Below, one piece after another: positions 56,543 to 64,000 of a DNA stretch of 64,000 nucleotides; positions within the stretch are counted from its first letter, which is position 1, and each line of letters starts with the position of its first letter. The stretch is from the IMG/VR virus record IMGVR_UViG_3300027741_000030, positions 1 to 64,000 of that record; one strand, written 5' to 3'. The notes beneath the pieces are model-generated. The model did no database searches and had not been told where the DNA came from. It worked only from the letters and a program-made list of their open reading frames with translations. The position numbers and the translations under genes are program-made. This DNA is from a virus.

Positions 56543-57238
56543 ATGATGAGACAAAATAATGAAATAATAGCAAACAGAGATATTGGTTTGCATGCTCCAA
56601 AATCAATAACCCCTTCAGGATTCTTTGGCAATTCATCTGACAATATAGTAGAGCTAGAAAACTTTTTAACAGAAGATGAAAGAGCAAGACTAATTGATTT
56701 TGCAATGAATAATAAAGTTTGGGATCAAACAGAAAGCCATGTTGATGAAGATGGCCTTGTCCTTTATGATGCTAACATATGGAAAGATAGAGTTTGCACA
56801 TATCATTCTTTAATGAAATCAGATCCAAGTATACTAGAATTAATTAATTCCATGATTGCAAGATTAAAAATTGAAGTAGATAAATTTTTTAATGTTGATG
56901 CAAAAGAAACTGGACCAGCAATTGTAAGGTGGCCAATAGGTGCAAGACAAGAACCACATGCAGATAAAGAATTTCACACTGGAATAGAAAAGGGAAGACC
57001 AAATGATTTCCCCTGGTATGATCTAGCAGGCTTATTTTATTTTAATGATGATTATGAGGGTGGAGAATTATATTTCCCACAACATGGAATTGAGTTTAAA
57101 CCAAAAGCAGGAGCAGCTTATTTTTTCCCAGGAGACATGAACTATACTCATGGAGTTAGACCAGTAACCTCTGGAAATAGATTTACCTCCCCATTTTTTT
57201 GGACCATAATGAAACATTTGGATCAAGTTGAAAAATAA
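56543..57238 (+). CDS. 2OG-Fe(II) oxygenase, P4H-like
   Basis: A 231-residue enzyme: His139-Ala-Asp141, distal His203, Arg213, with NDDYEGGELYFP and PKAGAAYFFPG strands. An AGGGG site precedes the ATG. It overlaps the next gene by 11 bp. Confidence 0.93.
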   Translation: MMRQNNEIIANRDIGLHAPKSITPSGFFGNSSDNIVELENFLTEDERARLIDFAMNNKVWDQTESHVDEDGLVLYDANIWKDRVCTYHSLMKSDPSILELINSMIARLKIEVDKFFNVDAKETGPAIVRWPIGARQEPHADKEFHTGIEKGRPNDFPWYDLAGLFYFNDDYEGGELYFPQHGIEFKPKAGAAYFFPGDMNYTHGVRPVTSGNRFTSPFFWTIMKHLDQVEK

Positions 57239-57863
57239 TAATTGTTTAATTGATGACAATTTTTTGCTTGATGAAGAGATAGATTATTTACAGCAAATAA
57301 TGTACTCTTATGAAAACACCTTTAATTGGATATATACTCCCACAGGAAACATGGACGCTGGAGATTATCGAGCAGTTCACACTAAAAATACAAACAATTC
57401 AATGCAATTTATTCACACAGCAAAATTAGGAAAAATAGAATATTCAAATTTTTCAAAAGATGCTGAAAAAGTTTTATATAAGTTTTGTAAAAAAAACAAT
57501 ATAGAGGTTATAGATGTTTTTAGAATTAAAGCTAATTTAATTCCAAAACAAAATGATTATTTGCAAACAAATATGCCACACGTAGATAATGTTATTGATA
57601 TTATTCCTGAACATACAGAGGGAGAGCATTATGTTTTTTTGTATTATGTAAACGATTCAGACGGCCCAACAGTAATCTTTAATGAAAAATATAATGGAGA
57701 AAAAAAAGATATCTTTTCTATAAAACAAAAAATTAACCCAGTAGCTGGAAGAGGCATATTGTTTAATGCAGACCAATACCACGCCTCATCTATACCTAAA
57801 AAAACAAACTTAAGATGTGTAATAAACATTAATTTAATAGGAAAAAAAATAAATGATAATTAA
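57228..57863 (+). CDS. 2OG-Fe(II) oxygenase, diverged
   Basis: A 211-residue enzyme starting at TTG 57228. His118-Val-Asp120, distal His185 and Arg196 are present. The GGE strand is replaced by DSDGPTVIFNE, as in a subset of phage homologues. PVAGRGILFN matches the ninth strand. Confidence 0.85.
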   Translation: MKNNNCLIDDNFLLDEEIDYLQQIMYSYENTFNWIYTPTGNMDAGDYRAVHTKNTNNSMQFIHTAKLGKIEYSNFSKDAEKVLYKFCKKNNIEVIDVFRIKANLIPKQNDYLQTNMPHVDNVIDIIPEHTEGEHYVFLYYVNDSDGPTVIFNEKYNGEKKDIFSIKQKINPVAGRGILFNADQYHASSIPKKTNLRCVININLIGKKINDN

Positions 57864-58293
57864 AAATTTAACCAAAAAAGAAATAGAGGCTTCCAGAGTC
57901 CTATTAGATCTGACCCTAGGCATAGAGCATTCAGGTAAATCTTTTTTTAGTCATTTATACAACACATTTTATATATTAAAAAAAATGAATTTAGACGAGG
58001 ATACATGCCTGGCAGGAATGTATCATTCGATATATGGAACAGAGTATTTTAAGATAGACAAACAGGTGCAAAAAGATGAAGTTATTAAAACAATTGGACA
58101 AAAAGCAAATAAATTGGTAGAATATTTTTGTACAGAAAACAGAAATGATTTTATTTTAAACGGTAAAATAGAAGATCAAGATAGGCTTTCTTTATTGTAT
58201 ATTTTATATGCAAACGAAATAGAGCAAAGAGGCGAAAAAAACATTTTGTTTTTAAATCAAATAAAAGAAGAAATAGGAAAGAAATTGCTATGA
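57853..58293 (+). CDS. DUF6817-like (HD-related) protein
   Basis: A 146-residue helical protein. SFFSHLYNTFYILKKM and AGMYHSIYGTEYF match the DUF6817 His pattern, related to HD hydrolases. Function unknown. It overlaps oxygenase genes on both sides (11 and 4 bp), implying a linked role. Confidence 0.75.
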   Translation: MIIKNLTKKEIEASRVLLDLTLGIEHSGKSFFSHLYNTFYILKKMNLDEDTCLAGMYHSIYGTEYFKIDKQVQKDEVIKTIGQKANKLVEYFCTENRNDFILNGKIEDQDRLSLLYILYANEIEQRGEKNILFLNQIKEEIGKKLL

Positions 58294-59117
58294 CAAACTT
58301 AGAGTATATTGAGCTATATCCAAGAATAGATGTTTATAGAAATGTTTTAAAAGATCCACAGGCTTTATATCAAACTATGAAAAAATCTGAGGAAACTTCA
58401 AATGGAGAATACCTTTTAAAAACTTGGGATGCATGGGCAAAATTTGGAACCTACACTCAAAAGAAAGACTTGGCTGAAGTTTCAGAAGATACAAAAACTA
58501 AAAATATGTTTATTGAAGAAAAAGATTTTGTAGATCAGGTTCAAGCAGCTTATGATTTAGTTTTGTTGGATTACATAAAAAGACACAATGTTGAGTTAAA
58601 GCCAGGTTGGCATTTTAGCGGCTGCTCTTTTTCAAAATATAAAGATGGAGTAGACACTCTAAAAAATAAAATGACAATGCAGTATCACACTGATTTTATT
58701 ATTGCAGAAAGAGAAATGCCTGGACCTAAGTTTCAATTAACATGTACAATGTACATAAATGATGATTATCAAGGCGGAGACATAGAATTTTTTATTGATG
58801 GAAAGCTGATTAATCATAAGCCACAAGCAGGAGACATTCTTGTCTTCCCATCAGACGAACCATATTTTCATGGAGTTAAAACAATATACAATGGCCAAAA
58901 GTTTTTTGTAAGAAATTTTGTAATGTACCCTTACGATGGAAGCCCTGAATGGCTAGCAAATCAAAAACAATTTGGTGCAGTAAATTGGATGAAAAAAGAA
59001 TTTATTAGATTAGAAGAAGATACAAAAAGAAACATGAAATACGTTGAAGATGGTGTAGAAATTGCAGTAGAGATTGCACACGCAAACCATAATGTAGAGT
59101 CAAAGGAAAGTATGTAA
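58290..59117 (+). CDS. 2OG-Fe(II) oxygenase, P4H-like
   Basis: A 275-residue enzyme: His133-Thr-Asp135, distal His194, Lys204, with NDDYQGGDIEFF and PQAGDILVFPS strands. A C-terminal helical extension of about 55 residues is extra. Confidence 0.92.
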   Translation: MTNLEYIELYPRIDVYRNVLKDPQALYQTMKKSEETSNGEYLLKTWDAWAKFGTYTQKKDLAEVSEDTKTKNMFIEEKDFVDQVQAAYDLVLLDYIKRHNVELKPGWHFSGCSFSKYKDGVDTLKNKMTMQYHTDFIIAEREMPGPKFQLTCTMYINDDYQGGDIEFFIDGKLINHKPQAGDILVFPSDEPYFHGVKTIYNGQKFFVRNFVMYPYDGSPEWLANQKQFGAVNWMKKEFIRLEEDTKRNMKYVEDGVEIAVEIAHANHNVESKESM

Positions 59118-59875
59118 TGGAACTAATAAAAATAGCAGAAGACATTCATCTATATAAAAATTTTATAGAAGATGAAGAACTTGCTAAAGTAACATCTTTA
59201 TTAAAAAAATTACAAAATACCGACAAAGACTATTGGAAGTCTATATCTTTTTATGAGTCATATTCCGCCAGATACCCTTATGATGGAGAACCAATTTTAG
59301 AAGAATTTGGTTTGCCTGCAACTTATTTTTCTGATCTAAGAAATAGGTTTAAAGAAGCAGCCGCACATGTTGCTAATCAGCCAGTTGAAAAAATGTCTCA
59401 AATAAGTTTTCATATTCAAAGATGGCTTCCAGGTTCTTTTGCACCAAAGCATTCTGACAACAGTGATAATGAAGGAAACATGGGAGCCTTTACAAGAAGC
59501 AGATACGCTGGATTTTTATACTTAAATGATGACTTTGAAGGAGGCACCTTAAAGTTTGAAGCACAACACGGAGAGCTGCCATTAGAAATAATTCCAGAAG
59601 CTGGATCTTTTTTAATATTCCACGGCGGTCACAAAAACATGCATGAGGTTACTGTAGTAAAAAAGAGCCCAAGATACACAATAGGTTCTTTTTGGGACGA
59701 TAGAGAAGAATCAGATTATCCACAAGACGTAAGAGATGCTTGGGCTGAAGAGCTTAAAAAAGTTAGAGCAATTCAAGCTGAAGAAGCGGTAGAGTGGAAA
59801 GAAGTTAGAGAAAAGGGATTACGTCTAACACCAGATGGCAAGTCTATACCAGCATCTGAAGTGGAAGATTTATGA
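59117..59875 (+). CDS. 2OG-Fe(II) oxygenase, P4H-like
   Basis: A 252-residue enzyme: His112-Ser-Asp114, distal His176, Arg186, with NDDFEGGTLKFE and PEAGSFLIFHG strands, and a charged C-terminal helix. Overlaps by 1 and 4 bp with its neighbours. Confidence 0.92.
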   Translation: MELIKIAEDIHLYKNFIEDEELAKVTSLLKKLQNTDKDYWKSISFYESYSARYPYDGEPILEEFGLPATYFSDLRNRFKEAAAHVANQPVEKMSQISFHIQRWLPGSFAPKHSDNSDNEGNMGAFTRSRYAGFLYLNDDFEGGTLKFEAQHGELPLEIIPEAGSFLIFHGGHKNMHEVTVVKKSPRYTIGSFWDDREESDYPQDVRDAWAEELKKVRAIQAEEAVEWKEVREKGLRLTPDGKSIPASEVEDL

Positions 59876-60537
59876 TAGACGAAAAATCAAATAAATTTGA
59901 TCCAAATGACATGTATCACATGTTTATACCAAATGTTTTAGAGAACAATATTTGGTATTATAAAAATGTTGTAAGCTATCCAAAAGAGCTATTAGATTTT
60001 ATTAATGAAGTTGATAATGATGCTAGAAGCCACGGTAAAATAACAAAGTGGTTCCCTTGGACTGCTAGCAATAATGGCTCTTTAATATACGGAGATAACA
60101 AAAATGTTCTACCTTCAAATATGAAAGATGTCACAGACGCTGGAAGACTAGATCAAAAAATACTATATATATCAAATAGCATAAAGATGGCTTTTCAAAT
60201 GTGTCTTGATAATTACTTTGCTTCAAGAAATATTGATTCGTCAAATTATGTTTTGCCAATGAGTGAGATTCCATTAAGAAGGTGGGGAGTGGGTCCTGGA
60301 ATGGGTCCTCATTGTGATAACTATGACGGGCATACAAATCTTGCTTTTTCTATGATTCTATATTTAAACAACAACTACGAAGGCGGGGAAATCGAGTTTC
60401 CAAATCAGGGAGTGTCTTTAAAGCCAGATGAGGGCAGCCTAATTATATTCCCAAGCAGTGAGCCATACCTTCACAAAGTAAATGAGATTAAATCGGGAGA
60501 TAGGTACACATCACATCTTTCAGTATATACAAGATAG
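59872..60537 (+). CDS. 2OG-Fe(II) oxygenase, P4H-like
   Basis: A 221-residue enzyme: His147-Cys-Asp149, distal His201, Arg211, with NNNYEGGEIEFP and PDEGSLIIFPS strands. It ends the run; the next gene, a fibre, has its own leaderless promoter. Confidence 0.93.
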   Translation: MIDEKSNKFDPNDMYHMFIPNVLENNIWYYKNVVSYPKELLDFINEVDNDARSHGKITKWFPWTASNNGSLIYGDNKNVLPSNMKDVTDAGRLDQKILYISNSIKMAFQMCLDNYFASRNIDSSNYVLPMSEIPLRRWGVGPGMGPHCDNYDGHTNLAFSMILYLNNNYEGGEIEFPNQGVSLKPDEGSLIIFPSSEPYLHKVNEIKSGDRYTSHLSVYTR

Positions 60538-60541
60538 GTGG

Positions 60542-60547
60542 TATAAT
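60542..60547 (+). promoter_or_regulatory. Leaderless promoter of the S74 fibre gene
   Basis: TGGTATAAT with the ATG 6 nt after the hexamer; TTTCAG lies 18 nt upstream. Confidence 0.7.
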
Positions 60548-60553
60548 TAAAAA

Positions 60554-61750
60554 ATGAGCACAGTTCCTAATCAACACGGATTGCATTTTCCAAACTACAC
60601 GGATTCTCCAGACGTGCCTAAAGACCTGTCGCTACTAGCTAAAGATATTGCAGATCTTATTGATGCTAACCCTGGACCGCAAGGTGAAGTTGGCCCAGCA
60701 AACTCTCTTGATGTAATTGCAACAAACACAATTACAGCAGGCCTAAATGCATCTGTAACAATTTCAGGAACAGCTCCATCACAACATTTAACGTTTAACA
60801 TTCCCAAAGGACAAGATGGTGTGTTAGGTGGTCCAGGACCATCAAATGTTTTAACAATAGGAACAGTAACTTCGGGAGCAACAGCAAGCGCATCAATTAC
60901 TGGAACATCTCCATCTCAAATTTTAAATTTAATTTTACCGATAGGTCCCACAGGATCAACTGGCGCAACAGGAGCGCAAGGAGCAAAAGGAGATGCAGCA
61001 GCAACTATAGCCGTAAACTCCACTACAACAGGAGCTGCAGGAACAAGTGCATCTGTAACAAATTCTGGAACATCAAGCAATGTTTTATTAAACTTTACAA
61101 TTCCAAGAGGAGCAACTGGAGCAACTGGAGCAACTGGAGCGCAGGGTCCTACTGGAGTTGATGGAGCAACTCCAAGCATAGATCCAATATCATTAAGAAT
61201 TGGTCTTATGTCACCAAATACATCCTCAACTGGAGTTAACTCAAACTGGTATCCATTTTCTACAAACTTATATTCTTTAGGAAAAGATACATCTGATGGT
61301 GGACCAGCAAGATATTGGAAAGATATTTTTTCTAATGGAACAATAAGAGCAGCATCTGTTATTGCAACAGGAAACATGTACATAAATACATCTACAGTAG
61401 TTACATCAGATGAAAATTTAAAAAATACAATAGCTCCATCTAATCTAGGTCTTAATTTTATTAACTTGTTAAATCCAGTAAGCTACAAGTTTAATGTTGG
61501 CGGAATAAATTATTCAGTAGATGAAGATGGCAATCAAGTTGAGACTGCAGTTCCAGGTAATAGAACTCATTATGGCCTTATAGCTCAGGAAGTTAAAGAA
61601 TCTCTAGACAGTTTAAATATTGAAGATTTTGGCGGATGGGTTCAAAAAGAAGATAAAACTCAAGCTTTGAGATATGAAGAATTTATAGCGCCATTAATTA
61701 AAGCAGTACAAGAACTTTCAGCGAGAGTACAAGCTTTAGAAGAAAAGTAG
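60554..61750 (+). CDS. Collagen-like tail protein with S74 chaperone
   Basis: A 398-residue protein. Gly-x-y segments (GPQGEVGP, GPTGSTGATGAQGAKG, GATGATGATGAQGPTG) alternate with beta stretches. The C-terminus (about 285-398) is a peptidase S74 intramolecular chaperone: TSDENLKNTI with the cleavage Ser, LNPVSYKF, YGLIAQEV and a final coiled coil. The chaperone should trimerise the fibre and cut itself off. The collagen-like part is a further potential hydroxylase substrate. Confidence 0.9.
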   Translation: MSTVPNQHGLHFPNYTDSPDVPKDLSLLAKDIADLIDANPGPQGEVGPANSLDVIATNTITAGLNASVTISGTAPSQHLTFNIPKGQDGVLGGPGPSNVLTIGTVTSGATASASITGTSPSQILNLILPIGPTGSTGATGAQGAKGDAAATIAVNSTTTGAAGTSASVTNSGTSSNVLLNFTIPRGATGATGATGAQGPTGVDGATPSIDPISLRIGLMSPNTSSTGVNSNWYPFSTNLYSLGKDTSDGGPARYWKDIFSNGTIRAASVIATGNMYINTSTVVTSDENLKNTIAPSNLGLNFINLLNPVSYKFNVGGINYSVDEDGNQVETAVPGNRTHYGLIAQEVKESLDSLNIEDFGGWVQKEDKTQALRYEEFIAPLIKAVQELSARVQALEEK

Positions 61751-61756
61751 GTAAAG

Positions 61757-63562
61757 ATGTCATATAAGAATGCGGTCTTAAATGATCATCCAAATTCATT
61801 TTACCTTTTAGACGAAGTAAGATCTGGAACAGTAGGATCATACTCTGGAATTATTTCTCAGTTTGCAACATATCAAGATTTAAAAGATAGCGGTATTACA
61901 TATTCTGCATTAAGCGGATTACCAATTATCGACTATTCAGGAAACATAAATAATGGATATGCAATAAGCACATCAAGCAAAGAACTTATGCCATTAGTGC
62001 CAGGAAGCATAAGAGGCACACAAGTTCTTGAGCAAACAATAGTTGCATTTAGTCCAAAAGGAATAGCAACAAAATATTTTAACGATAATTCTTTTAGCAT
62101 AGAGGCCTGGGCAGTTTTGCCAAGCTATGATGTAGACGCTACAATTGTCGCAGACCCAGACCTGGGAATTGGAATATTTTATGAAAACGGAAACATAGTA
62201 TTTAAAGTAGGAGATATACAGACTAGCTATACCGTATCAAATTCAAGATCAAAATATATTGTTGCATTATTTGAAAACAGATCTATATCCCTTTATATTG
62301 ATGGTGTAATTGTTGATAAGCAACCAACCAACAATTATAAATTTACAAATGAATATATTAATTTTATAAGCAGCACATCAGAGGAACAGCTGGTTATAGA
62401 CTCTGTAGCGTTTTATAAATTTGCCCTTTCTCAATCTCAAATAAACAATCATTATAATGAAGGCATAAAAGAAATAAAGTACTCTCAAATAGTAAATCTT
62501 GATAACGGATATTTGTTTAGCATGAATGTAGAGCCAATTAAACCAAAATTTAAATACTCTTATCCAGAATCAAAATCATGGAGAGAGATTTATGGAGATA
62601 ATGTGTCTATAGCAGATGACGGATCATACCTTTATTTTAAAAAAACTTTAGACTCTGCAACCTCAGAATTTTCTTTTATAGATTCTTTTATTGTTCCAAA
62701 TTATTTAAACTTAACAACATCTCAAATTTATTGGGAATATGATGTTGACGGAATATCAGTAGAAGTCAGCACCAACGGATCTAACTGGCAAGAATGCCAA
62801 AATGGAAACCCATTGCCATATTTTAATAAAAATGAAAATCTGTTTTCAGATTTGCTTTATTTGAGAGTTACAATTTCATCAGCTGATACAACAAAATATT
62901 TGCCAATATTAAAAAGCTTAGAAATTTTGTTCTTTAGTTCAAAAAATTTTTACAGCGATAACTCAGGCTACTATTTATCTTCAGACTATGACTATTCACT
63001 TCCTAAAAAAAATAATAGAATTTTAGCATACGATAAAAATAATGGTTTACGCATGTACAGCGGCCATGGATTTTATTTAAATAATGTGCCCTCAATTAAA
63101 ACAGTTGAAATGATATTTACTCCAAGATATTCAGAAAACGTTCTTGTTTCTGCTACGTCAAAAATATACGAGTGGAACCAGGCTGGAACTATAACAAAGT
63201 CAGGAATTGCCTCAATATATGTAAATGGTATAGATCAAACAAACAGTACAAATATATGGGATTTTATATCTCCAGATTTGCCACATCATGTGGTTATAAC
63301 ATTTTCTTCTCAGGCCACAAATCTTAAATTTAATCAAAATCAATCAGATTCCAAGTCTGGTTTAGGACACATGTATAACAATCTTGCTATATACCCAGAC
63401 GAGCTTGGGGAATATAATACATTAAATCATTATACGCTTTATACAAATAGAATAGTAAATTCAATTAACGACACCTCATTAACAATATCAGAAAGCACAT
63501 CAGGTAACGATTCTACGTCTGTCAGATTGATTTTAATACAGCCAGAAGCCATAAGTATATAA
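61757..63562 (+). CDS. Appendage protein with LamG-like domain
   Basis: A 601-residue beta-rich protein. FSIEAWAVLPSY, an ISLYIDGVIVD hairpin and the DSVAFYKFALSQSQI end (about 110-235) fit a concanavalin/LamG domain, often glycan-binding. A second similar module may lie near 430-560. Probably a tail adhesin. Confidence 0.78.
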   Translation: MSYKNAVLNDHPNSFYLLDEVRSGTVGSYSGIISQFATYQDLKDSGITYSALSGLPIIDYSGNINNGYAISTSSKELMPLVPGSIRGTQVLEQTIVAFSPKGIATKYFNDNSFSIEAWAVLPSYDVDATIVADPDLGIGIFYENGNIVFKVGDIQTSYTVSNSRSKYIVALFENRSISLYIDGVIVDKQPTNNYKFTNEYINFISSTSEEQLVIDSVAFYKFALSQSQINNHYNEGIKEIKYSQIVNLDNGYLFSMNVEPIKPKFKYSYPESKSWREIYGDNVSIADDGSYLYFKKTLDSATSEFSFIDSFIVPNYLNLTTSQIYWEYDVDGISVEVSTNGSNWQECQNGNPLPYFNKNENLFSDLLYLRVTISSADTTKYLPILKSLEILFFSSKNFYSDNSGYYLSSDYDYSLPKKNNRILAYDKNNGLRMYSGHGFYLNNVPSIKTVEMIFTPRYSENVLVSATSKIYEWNQAGTITKSGIASIYVNGIDQTNSTNIWDFISPDLPHHVVITFSSQATNLKFNQNQSDSKSGLGHMYNNLAIYPDELGEYNTLNHYTLYTNRIVNSINDTSLTISESTSGNDSTSVRLILIQPEAISI

Positions 63563-63624
63563 ATTTGTCACAAGCTCAGACAAAATCTGGACTTTAGCTA
63601 CAACTAATGGTATGATTATGGTCT

Positions 63625-63963
63625 ATGGATATCTTAAACAAAAATACTAAAATTATTGAAGAAACCACCCTAGGGATATATGTGTGGGAAATGCCTGACG
63701 GCAGATGGATTGGAGACGACGATGGCAACTTTCTTTCGATCACGTCCAAAAAAGGTAATAGATCCAGAATCGATGCTTTGGCTAGAGAAGTTCGCTCGTT
63801 TGGTATATATGAGGGCAATCCCAAGTTCCTTTCAGGGCGTAGAAAAATTGACGACGAAGAGTTTGAGCATCAAAACGAAAGACTCAAGTGGGGACTCACA
63901 CCAGATCCTTTAGATATTGGTGTTTACAAAGACGCAATGCTTAGGGATGGTAAGGTTCAATGA
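63625..63963 (+). CDS. Conserved phage protein, unknown
   Basis: A 112-residue protein with IYVWEMPDGRWIGDDDGNFL and RIDALAREVRSFGI, a pattern familiar from virion-region proteins. TATGAT lies 8 nt before the ATG. Confidence 0.65.
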   Translation: MDILNKNTKIIEETTLGIYVWEMPDGRWIGDDDGNFLSITSKKGNRSRIDALAREVRSFGIYEGNPKFLSGRRKIDDEEFEHQNERLKWGLTPDPLDIGVYKDAMLRDGKVQ

Positions 63964-64000
63964 GAGCTGAATATATTGAAGATGATGAAACCTCATCAAA
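63960..64000 (+). CDS. Start of the next gene (3' partial)
   Basis: ATG overlaps the previous stop (ATGA); 13 codons (MRAEYIEDDETSS) are seen before the window ends. Confidence 0.55.
   Translation, partial: MRAEYIEDDETSS

Overview
The window looks like part of a large, AT-rich tailed-phage genome whose host is probably an actinobacterium, possibly one of the low-GC freshwater Nanopelagicales (acI). Support comes from a WhiB-like regulator (1945-2256), an Lsr2-like DNA-binding peptide (19733-19879), many mRNAs that look leaderless, and dense overlapping microgenes. Further phage features are four tRNAs (Asn, Leu, Ile, Asp), a holin/lysin set and several long tail-fibre genes. No terminase, portal, capsid, DNA polymerase or integrase was recognised, so the genome continues beyond the window. 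Host and lifestyle are inferences.

Layout. 1-1.5 kb: end of a repeat-rich virion-type protein and small membrane proteins. 1.5-11.4 kb (+): tRNA-Asn and tRNA-Leu, WhiB, a proteasome-like Ntn hydrolase, a secreted subtilase, thioredoxin, a secreted surface-type protein, two SsuD-like flavin monooxygenases, an APS kinase/nucleotidylyltransferase fusion and two DUF2061 membrane proteins. 11.4-18.7 kb: a sulfotransferase, a glutathione peroxidase and six 2-oxoglutarate/Fe(II) oxygenase-type proteins, followed by zinc-finger and membrane microgenes. 18.75-19.27 kb: a non-coding AT-rich block with tandem DnaA-box-like sequences. 19.3-29.7 kb (-): about 35 small genes in short operons (DUF932, Api92-like, many unknown). 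29.9-40.5 kb: a 2OG oxygenase, an SGNH-like protein, three sulfotransferase-like proteins, tRNA-Ile, a tryptophan-halogenase-like enzyme, a lytic transglycosylase, class II ribonucleotide reductase and a holin-like protein with an EF-hand loop. 40.5-55.1 kb: tail/appendage genes with collagen-like, Thr-Pro and Phe-Phe-x-Pro-Pro repeats. 55.1-60.5 kb: a near-continuous run of six 2OG oxygenases with DUF6065-like and DUF6817-like proteins. 60.5-64 kb: more tail genes, one with an S74 chaperone.

Three things stand out. (1) Fifteen 2OG/Fe(II)-oxygenase-type genes lie in 64 kb, several beside virion proteins with proline-rich repeats. (2) Transcription signals fall into two styles. Many genes have a TANNNT -10 exactly 6 nt before the ATG. 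The minus-strand block instead uses TGTCAG-N10-TANNNT, often with an upstream TGTGA-N6-TCACA palindrome and a CAGGG-N15-CGTAA/DnaA-box repeat. (3) A possible sulfur module comprises an APS kinase-like enzyme, DUF2061 proteins, SsuD-like monooxygenases and four sulfotransferase-like proteins. All functions are read from sequence motifs; no searches were run.
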